Below, in pieces: positions 58,806 through 64,000 of a stretch of 64,000 bases of DNA; the stretch's first letter is position 1; the number at the start of each line of letters is the position of its first letter. Source of the stretch: DATIUV01 sp049322755. Lineage in GTDB: Bacteria; Pseudomonadota; Gammaproteobacteria; Burkholderiales; UBA6910. The position numbers and the translations under genes were made by a program. Location of the stretch: positions 74,408 through 138,407 of the forward strand of contig JBMOQX010000017.1 in assembly GCA_049322755.1 (NCBI GenBank), written 5' to 3'. Under the pieces are notes generated by a model that was not told the origin of the DNA, searched no databases, and saw only the letters and a list, made by a program, of their open reading frames with translations.

Positions 58806-59396
58806 ATGAATCTGATAGACCGGGTCAGCCGCCATTTCGCGGACAGCGCCGACGTCAAGCGCCAGGCCGCCGCCGCGCTGGCGGGGCCGCTGGCGCAGGC
58901 GGCGGAGCGAATGGTTCAGTGTCTCCTAAAGGACGGCAAGGTGTTGGCCTGCGGCAACGGCGGTTCAGCGGCCGACGCACAGCACTTCTCTGCCGAACTG
59001 CTCAACCGCTTCGAGATGGAGCGTCCGCCGCTGGCGGCCATCGCCCTGACGACCGACACATCCACCCTGACGTCCATTGCCAACGATTACTCCTACAACG
59101 AGGTGTTCTCGAAGCAGGTCCGCGCGCTGGGCCATCCCGGCGACGTGCTGCTGGCCATCTCCACCAGCGGCAACTCGCCCAATGTGCTGGAGGCGATCCG
59201 CGCCGCCCACGACCGCCAGATGCACGTGGTGGCCTTGACCGGAAAGGGCGGCGGCGCGATGGGGGAACTGCTTGGCGAATCGGACATCAACATCTGCGTG
59301 CCGTCGGACGTGACGGCCCGCATCCAGGAAGTTCATATCCTGGCGCTGCACTGCCTGTGCGACGCCGTCGACTGTCTGCTAATGGGAGTGGAATGA
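58806..59396 (+). CDS. diaA: DnaA initiator-associating protein DiaA (SIS domain)
   Basis: 196 residues, single SIS domain: 'VLACGNGGSAADAQHFSAELLNRFEMERPPLAAIALTTDTSTLTSIANDYSY' and 'GDVLLAISTSGNSPNVLEAIRAAHDR'. DiaA promotes timely initiation by binding DnaA. The fold is shared with GmhA (sedoheptulose-7-phosphate isomerase), and rfaE2 lies 1.4 kb downstream, so GmhA activity cannot be excluded. The yraN-diaA-dolP order favours DiaA. Good Shine-Dalgarno (GAGGAG) before ATG 58806. Confidence 0.85.
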   Translation: MNLIDRVSRHFADSADVKRQAAAALAGPLAQAAERMVQCLLKDGKVLACGNGGSAADAQHFSAELLNRFEMERPPLAAIALTTDTSTLTSIANDYSYNEVFSKQVRALGHPGDVLLAISTSGNSPNVLEAIRAAHDRQMHVVALTGKGGGAMGELLGESDINICVPSDVTARIQEVHILALHCLCDAVDCLLMGVE

Positions 59397-59397
59397 C

Positions 59398-59964
59398 ATG
59401 AGAAATCCGGGCTTTCTGGTCCTCGCCGCGCTGCTGGCGCTGCAGGGATGCGCGCCCGTGGTGGTGGCCACGGGCGCCGGCGTCGCCGCGCTGTCGGCAA
59501 CCGACCGCCGTACCACCGGCATCCAGGTCGAGGACCAGTCCATCGAGCTGAAGGTCTCGAACCGGATCAGCAGCAAGCTGGGCGATCAGGTTCACATCAA
59601 CGTGACCAGCTTCAACCGTAACGTGCTGCTCACCGGGGAGGCGACCAGCGAGGCGCTGCGCGCCGAGGCGGAAAAGCTGGCGGCAGCGGTGGAAAACGTC
59701 CGCATGGTGACCAACGAGGTCGCGGTGGCCGGCATCAGCAGCTACGGTTCGCGGTCCAACGACACCTACATCACCTCGAAAGTGAAGGCCCGCTTCGTAG
59801 ATGGCGGCAAGTTCTCTCCCAATCACGTCAAGGTGGTCACCGAGAACGGCGTGGTCTACCTGATGGGGCTGGTCACTCGCGCGGAGGCGGAGCAGGCGAC
59901 GGAGATCGCCCGCACCACCGGCGGCGTGCGCAAGGTGATCAAGGTTTTCGAATACATCGACTGA
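59398..59964 (+). CDS. dolP: Outer-membrane BON-domain lipoprotein DolP (YraP)
   Basis: 188 residues. Lipoprotein signal with lipobox 'LALQGC' (Cys17). Two BON domains: residues about 45-115 ('IELKVSNRISSKLGDQVHINVTSFNRNVLLTGEA') and 120-188 ('DTYITSKVKARFVDGGKFSPNHVKVVTENGVVYLMGLVT'). DolP supports outer-membrane integrity at the division site. ATG 1 bp after the diaA stop. Confidence 0.93.
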   Translation: MRNPGFLVLAALLALQGCAPVVVATGAGVAALSATDRRTTGIQVEDQSIELKVSNRISSKLGDQVHINVTSFNRNVLLTGEATSEALRAEAEKLAAAVENVRMVTNEVAVAGISSYGSRSNDTYITSKVKARFVDGGKFSPNHVKVVTENGVVYLMGLVTRAEAEQATEIARTTGGVRKVIKVFEYID

Positions 59965-59995
59965 ATCGTTGGCGGTACGCCGGAAGAGGACGACC

Positions 59996-60823
59996 ATGCT
60001 GTACCCGGAGCTGTTCAAGTCGCTGGAAAAGGCGCGCTGGAATATGGCGGAGGACGTTCCCTGGGGGGAATTCGACGATTCCCGGCTCACGGATGAGCAG
60101 GCGCAGACCGTCAAGATGAATGCCATCACCGAATGGTCCGCGCTCCCCGCGACGGAAATGTTCCTGCGGGACAATCGCGACGACAGCGACTTCTCGGCGT
60201 TCATGTCCATCTGGTTCTACGAGGAGCAGAAGCACGCCCTGGTGCTGATGGAATACCTGTCCCGGTTCCGCCCGGACCTGGTTCCCACCGAGGAGGAGTT
60301 GCACGCGGTGCGCTTTGACTTCGACCCTGCTCCCCCGCTGGACACGCTCATGCTGCATTTCTGCGGCGAGGTGCGTCTGACCCAGTGGTACCGCTGCGCC
60401 AGCGAATGGCACACGGAACCGGTGATCAAGCGCATCTACGATCTCATCTCCAAGGACGAGGCCCGCCACGGCGGCGCCTACCTCAAGTTCATGAAGCGGG
60501 CGATCGACCGCTTCGGCGACGAAGCGCGGGCCGCCTTTGCCAAGATCGGCGTGCTGATGGCCAGCAGCGGACGCAGCGGCAAGCCGCTGCATCCCACCAA
60601 CCTTCACGTCAGCAAGGGCCTGTTTCCCCGCGACACCGTCCAGAGCCGCCTTCCGGATCCACAATGGCTGGAGCGCTGGCTGGACGAGCAGATCCGCTTC
60701 ACCAGGGATTGGGAAACGCGGGTGGTCAGCGGCATCCTGCGCAATCTCTCGAGCCTGTTCGGCCGCGAGTTCAAGTCCGTCTCGGAGCTCAATCGCTACC
60801 GCAAGGAACTGGCCGCCGCATGA
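59996..60823 (+). CDS. Ferritin-like diiron protein
   Basis: 275 residues, mostly helical. Four candidate diiron ligand positions are visible: 'AITEWSALPATEMFL', 'WFYEEQKHALVLMEYL' (ExxH), 'FCGEVRLTQWYR' and 'ISKDEARHGGAYLKFM' (ExxH). That is the carboxylate-bridged diiron pattern of ferritin-like oxidoreductases such as acyl-ACP desaturases. No signal peptide. ATG 59996 follows AGAGGA. Its stop overlaps the rfaE2 start (ATGA), so it is co-translated with rfaE2. Substrate unknown. Confidence 0.75.
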   Translation: MLYPELFKSLEKARWNMAEDVPWGEFDDSRLTDEQAQTVKMNAITEWSALPATEMFLRDNRDDSDFSAFMSIWFYEEQKHALVLMEYLSRFRPDLVPTEEELHAVRFDFDPAPPLDTLMLHFCGEVRLTQWYRCASEWHTEPVIKRIYDLISKDEARHGGAYLKFMKRAIDRFGDEARAAFAKIGVLMASSGRSGKPLHPTNLHVSKGLFPRDTVQSRLPDPQWLERWLDEQIRFTRDWETRVVSGILRNLSSLFGREFKSVSELNRYRKELAAA

Positions 60824-61305
60824 CCGGCACGCCGGACTTCGAGCGCAAGATCTGTCCGCCGGAAGCGCTGGAAGCGCGCGTCGCCGCGCTGCCGCGCCCG
60901 CTGGTGTTCACCAACGGCGTGTTCGATATCCTCCACCGCGGCCATGCCACCTACCTGGCGCAGGCCCGGCGCGAGGGCAGCGCGCTCCTGGTGGCGCTGA
61001 ACTCGGACGCCTCCGCCCGCCGCCTGGGCAAGGGCGCCAACCGGCCGATCAACCCGCTGGCGGACCGCGCCGCGGTCGTGGCCGCTTTGGCGGCGGTGGA
61101 TCTGGTGACCTGGTTCAATGAAGACACGCCGCTCGAGCTGATCCGGCGCTGCCGCCCGGACGTGCTGGTCAAGGGCGGCGACTGGCCGATAGAACGCATC
61201 GCCGGCGCGGCAGAGGTCATGGGATGGGGCGGACGCGCGCTGTCCATCCCGTTCGTCCACGAACGCTCCACCACCGACCTGGTACAACGCATCCGCGGCC
61301 GCTGA
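60820..61305 (+). CDS. rfaE2: D-glycero-beta-D-manno-heptose 1-phosphate adenylyltransferase
   Basis: 161 residues, the nucleotidyltransferase half of HldE as a separate protein. 'VFTNGVFDILHRGHATYLAQARREG' with the HxGH motif, 'NRPINPLADRAAVVAALAAVDLVTWFNEDTPLELI' and 'VLVKGGDW' are diagnostic. It makes ADP-heptose for the LPS inner core. The kinase half (rfaE1) is not in the window. Confidence 0.93.
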   Translation: MTGTPDFERKICPPEALEARVAALPRPLVFTNGVFDILHRGHATYLAQARREGSALLVALNSDASARRLGKGANRPINPLADRAAVVAALAAVDLVTWFNEDTPLELIRRCRPDVLVKGGDWPIERIAGAAEVMGWGGRALSIPFVHERSTTDLVQRIRGR

Positions 61306-61316
61306 GGCGGCCCGGT

Positions 61317-61958
61317 CTATTCGCAGGGAATGGCCTTCAGCTCCGTGCCGGGAAAGTCGCCGCGCATTGCGGCGACCCGGGCCGCCTCGGCATCCGAAGG
61401 GTCGCGGATAACCAGCGTGACGACCTGCTCCTTCGGCCCGCGCTGGCTCAGCTCGGCGTAATCGAATCCCTTCGCGCGCACCTCCTCCAGGAACTTGTCC
61501 GCCGACTCGGCGGAGCGGAACAGGCCCAAGGAGATCGCGTTGCGCCAACGCCCCGGGTCCTGCACCAGGAAATAATCGGTGAGTCCCTTGGATTTCAGTT
61601 CTTCGATGCGCCGACTGGTCTCGTCGCGGCTCGGCGCCGGCGGCAGGTAAACCCAGACGCTGGCGGACTGCTCCGTAGTGCGCGCCGAAGTCTTCGCGCC
61701 GAGGCCCTCGCTCTCGAGCCGCGAACGCGCGCGTTCGGCCTCCTCCCTCGCCAGCACTCCCCACTCGAGGCAGGCGGCCACCGCCGGCGCCGTCCGCGGG
61801 CCGGCCGATCTCGCCTCTTCGAGAGGCACGATACGGATTTTCTCCGGCTGGATCTGCTGCTGCAGAAACCCCGTATCAATCCGCGATGCTTCCTTCCAAT
61901 AAATCCATCCGGCGATGAACGCATTCATGATTAGCAGTGCGAAGAAGACGATCTTCAC
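61317..61958 (-). CDS. SPOR-domain-type membrane protein
   Basis: 213 residues. One N-terminal membrane segment ('MKIVFFALLIMNAFIAGWIYW'), a linker, then a region with 'ACLEWGVLAREEAERARSRLESEGLGAK' and 'YFLVQDPGRWRNAISLGLFRSAESADKFLEEVRAKGFDYAEL', which resembles SPOR peptidoglycan-binding repeats. Overlaps coaX by 4 bp and ends the birA-coaX-SPOR operon. A link to cell envelope is plausible; its precise job is unknown. Confidence 0.78.
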   Translation of the reverse strand: MKIVFFALLIMNAFIAGWIYWKEASRIDTGFLQQQIQPEKIRIVPLEEARSAGPRTAPAVAACLEWGVLAREEAERARSRLESEGLGAKTSARTTEQSASVWVYLPPAPSRDETSRRIEELKSKGLTDYFLVQDPGRWRNAISLGLFRSAESADKFLEEVRAKGFDYAELSQRGPKEQVVTLVIRDPSDAEAARVAAMRGDFPGTELKAIPCE

Positions 61959-62689
61959 CGCCGCAACGCCTCATCGGCTATCAGGGCCACTCCCTCCAGC
62001 ACGAGATTTTCCACGCGCACGATCCGCTCCGACGCGAATCCCGTCAGCAACGGCGCGTCGCCGCCGCTGAGAACGATCACGGGCTTCGATGTGCAGTGCG
62101 CCTCCAGCCGGCCGGCCATCATTTCGACCGCCCCCACTAACGCCGTCATCGCGCCGGTCTTCATCGCGCTGGCCGTATCGCGTGGCAACGGTTCCACCCG
62201 GCCGGCGTCGGCGCGCAACACCCGCGAGCGCCGGCGGAGGCTCTCCAGCATCAGCCCGATTCCGGGGCAGATGATGCCGCCGAGAAACAATCCGTCGCCG
62301 TCCAGCAAATCCATCGTGGCCGCGGTGCCGGCATTGACTACCACGGCCGGCGCCCGCACCATCGACCACGCGGCCACCAGCGCGGCCCAGCGATCGCTGC
62401 CGAGCTGGCCGATTTCCTGGTAGCCGTTGCGCACGCCGCAGCTCGCCGCCATCGGCGCGATCCGCAGGCACCGCGCGGCCCACCTGCGGCTCAATGCCCC
62501 GACTGCCCGCTCGCCGCCGCGCCCCGCGACATTGCAGTAGGCGACAGACGCGGCGCGCGGCAGCGTCGCAAGCCTTTGCGGAAGCGTGCCGAGCGGGCGC
62601 GTATCCGTTGCGCCGGACTCGCGCCATCCGCCGCCGCCGCGAAGGCCCCACTTGACCCGTGTGTTGCCGATATCGAGCGCGAGCATCAT
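61955..62689 (-). CDS. coaX: Type III pantothenate kinase
   Basis: 244 residues. First step of CoA synthesis, ASKHA fold. 'LALDIGNTRVKWGL' (phosphate 1), 'GSDRWAALVAAW' (pantothenate site) and 'VVNAGTAATMDLLDGDGLFLGGIICPGIGLMLESL' are diagnostic. With coaE it gives two CoA genes in the window. The start overlaps the birA stop by 4 bp. Confidence 0.96.
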   Translation of the reverse strand: MMLALDIGNTRVKWGLRGGGGWRESGATDTRPLGTLPQRLATLPRAASVAYCNVAGRGGERAVGALSRRWAARCLRIAPMAASCGVRNGYQEIGQLGSDRWAALVAAWSMVRAPAVVVNAGTAATMDLLDGDGLFLGGIICPGIGLMLESLRRRSRVLRADAGRVEPLPRDTASAMKTGAMTALVGAVEMMAGRLEAHCTSKPVIVLSGGDAPLLTGFASERIVRVENLVLEGVALIADEALRR

Positions 62690-63681
62690 GCCGCTACCGG
62701 TGGCGTCGCGTCCCGGGGGCGCAGCCGCATCTCTCCGGATACGAAGGTCCGCCGCTCGCCGCCTACGTCAATGATCAACTCGCCGCCGCCGCCGATCCCG
62801 TCGACCCGCCCGGCGACACGCTGTCCGCCGGGCAGGGTAACCTCGACCTCGCGGTCGTGGTACGCGTGATGCGCGGCCCACTCCTCCCGCAGCACGGTGA
62901 AGCCGTGCGCCTCGAACTGCGTCAGCACCGCATGCAGCTCACGCAGGATCGCGGCCAGCAGCTGATTGCGGTCGATCGGTCCGGCGACGGTCTGGAGGTC
63001 GATGACCGGCTGGTCGATCTCCTGCCGCGCCCGACGGGGTATGGCCACGTTCACGCCGATGCCGATGACCGCATCCGTCGGCCCGAGCGCGTCACCGCGC
63101 AATTCGATCAGGATGCCGGCCAGCTTGCACCCGCTGTGAACAATGTCGTTGGGCCATTTCACCTGGGCGCCGCCGACGCCGAGGGAGCGCAATGCACGGA
63201 TCACCGCCAACGCCACCGCCAGGCTTGCGCCGCCCAGCGCAGACGCGCCGCCGGCGAATCGCCACAGAATCGAAAACGTGAGGCCGCCGCCCACGGTGGA
63301 CCACCAGGGCCTCCCGGCCCGGCCGCGGCCCGCGGTCTGGCGCTCGGCCGCGAGCACCGTTCCGTGCAGCACGTCCGCTCCGCCCTCGAGCAGGCGAGTG
63401 CTGGTGGAGTCCACCTCGTCCTCGACCCGGATCCTGAACACCGGCGCATGCTCGCCAAGCCGCGTGCGCACCGTCGCTGCGTCCAGCCAATCGATGGGAG
63501 CAGCCAGCCGGTAACCGGAACCCCGGATGCGGTGGACGGTCACCCCGAGTGTCTCGGCTTTCTCGAGCGCGTTCCAGATTGTCGCCCGGGTGACGCCCAG
63601 GGTTTGCGCCAATGCCTCGCCCGAGCGGAACTCCTGGTCCGACAGCAGGCGCAACACGCGGAATTCGAGCGGCTCGGGCAT
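62686..63681 (-). CDS. birA: Bifunctional biotin operon repressor/biotin--[acetyl-CoA-carboxylase] ligase
   Basis: 331 residues. N-terminal winged helix (residues 5-60, 'SGEALAQTLGVTRATIWNALEKAETLGVTVHRI') and a ligase domain with 'LAAERQTAGRGRAGRPWWS' (biotin-AMP loop GRGRxGR), 'VKWPNDIVHSGCKLAGILIE' and 'GIGVNV'. So it can both attach biotin and regulate. First gene of birA-coaX-SPOR. Confidence 0.96.
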   Translation of the reverse strand: MPEPLEFRVLRLLSDQEFRSGEALAQTLGVTRATIWNALEKAETLGVTVHRIRGSGYRLAAPIDWLDAATVRTRLGEHAPVFRIRVEDEVDSTSTRLLEGGADVLHGTVLAAERQTAGRGRAGRPWWSTVGGGLTFSILWRFAGGASALGGASLAVALAVIRALRSLGVGGAQVKWPNDIVHSGCKLAGILIELRGDALGPTDAVIGIGVNVAIPRRARQEIDQPVIDLQTVAGPIDRNQLLAAILRELHAVLTQFEAHGFTVLREEWAAHHAYHDREVEVTLPGGQRVAGRVDGIGGGGELIIDVGGERRTFVSGEMRLRPRDATPPVAA

Positions 63682-63800
63682 CGGCCGCTAGGTTAGGTTC
63701 CCCGCGTTCTGCTGTAAAGGCGGGTTCGCGGGGGAGCGGTCGAGGCGCGGGGGCGAGGACCCTGCTCGCCGCGAGCACGGCAAGCCGGCCCCCCAAACGC

Positions 63801-63830
63801 CCAGGCCCGCCCCTTTCGGGACGGGCCTGG
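63801..63830 (-). terminator. Terminator hairpin after the 5S rRNA gene
   Basis: A long GC stem (CCAGGCCCGCCCC with GGGACGGGCCTGG, TTTC loop) lies 15-45 bp after the 5S 3' end. On the minus strand it is followed only by GCGTTT, so the U-run is weak. The 63682-63800 stretch holds no other gene. Confidence 0.65.
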
Positions 63831-63844
63831 GTTTGGGGAGGGAG

Positions 63845-63960
63845 CCTGGCGGTGACCTACTTTCGCACGGGCAGGCCCGCACTATCATCGGCGCAGCGTC
63901 GTTTCACGGTCCTGTTCGGGATGGGAAGGGGTGGGTCCAACGCGCTCTGGCCGCCAAGCA
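63845..63960 (-). rRNA. rrf: 5S ribosomal RNA
   Basis: About 116 nt. 5' TGCTTGGCGGCC pairs with 3' GGTCACCGCCAGG (helix I). Internal GGACCCACCCCTTCCCATCCC, CGAACAGGACCGTGAAACG and CGCCGATGATAGTG are conserved 5S blocks. The 23S-5S spacer begins at the right edge (63961-64000), so an rRNA operon lies to the right on the minus strand. Ends may be off by 1-3 nt. Confidence 0.95.
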
Positions 63961-64000
63961 TAACCGGGGCGGGCGCAGGCCGCCTGGCCAACGCCCGGGA

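Noticed and set aside
63688..63888. 66-codon minus-strand open frame between 5S rRNA and birA
   Set aside because: It overlaps the 5S gene and its terminator; Arg/Pro/Gly-rich with no family resemblance.

Overview
The window is GC-rich, gene-dense chromosomal DNA from a betaproteobacterium, most likely Burkholderiales or a close relative. The evidence is the gene order: a complete mraZ-to-ftsZ division and cell wall cluster followed by lpxC, dciA, an M23 peptidase, secA and argJ; pilC-pilD-coaE-zapD-yacG-mutT; rpsP-rimM-trmD-rplS; rsmI-lpoA-yraN-diaA-dolP; and a tripartite tricarboxylate (TTT) transporter with a Bug-type receptor. Almost everything is housekeeping except the first 16 kb.

Positions 1-338 hold the N-terminal part of xerD (the gene runs off the left edge) and 325-816 hold ogt. 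From 785 to 15013, sixteen closely spaced minus-strand genes form what looks like one catabolic operon, transcribed from a strong sigma70-type promoter at about 15084-15113 and facing a divergent GntR/HutC regulator. In transcription order they are suyA, suyB, TTT receptor, TTT large membrane protein, TTT small membrane protein, iron-sulfur subunit, two membrane anchors, ABC binding protein, ABC ATPase, ABC permease, class I fumarase-type alpha and beta subunits, succinate dehydrogenase-type flavoprotein, slcC and comC. SuyAB, SlcC and ComC are the known sulfolactate set: the two dehydrogenases interconvert the sulfolactate enantiomers through sulfopyruvate, and SuyAB cleaves (R)-3-sulfolactate to pyruvate and sulfite. 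The unexpected part is a whole succinate dehydrogenase-like complex and a fumarase/tartrate dehydratase-like enzyme in the same operon. The simplest reading is a beta-oxidation-like front end, 3-sulfopropanoate to 3-sulfoacrylate to 3-sulfolactate, which mirrors succinate to fumarate to malate. That substrate assignment is inference. No sulfite-handling gene lies in the window.

Positions 15974-21498 carry, on the minus strand, ffh, a broken M20 peptidase remnant, rpsP-rimM-trmD-rplS and a TPR-type exported protein. Positions 21557-28689 carry, on the plus strand, a CcsA/YpjD-like membrane protein, a CorC-like transporter, pilC, pilD, coaE, zapD, yacG and a Nudix-ThiE fusion. Positions 28694-36248 carry a DUF815 ATPase, argJ, secA, an M23 peptidase, a small membrane protein and lpxC (minus), with dciA on plus.

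Positions 36334-54091 are the dcw cluster on the minus strand: mraZ, rsmH, ftsL, ftsI, murE, murF, mraY, murD, ftsW, murG, murC, murB, ddl, ftsQ, ftsA, ftsZ, with many start/stop overlaps. Three MraZ boxes lie just downstream of the mraZ promoter, whose -35 element sits inside an upstream terminator hairpin. The 5' end of ddl is partly duplicated. RNase P RNA (rnpB) lies upstream at 54333-54717. Positions 54836-63681 carry a small membrane protein gene, pyrC, rsmI, lpoA-yraN-diaA-dolP, a ferritin-like gene, rfaE2, a SPOR-type gene, coaX and birA. The window ends in a 5S rRNA gene and its terminator, the tail of an rRNA operon entering from the right.
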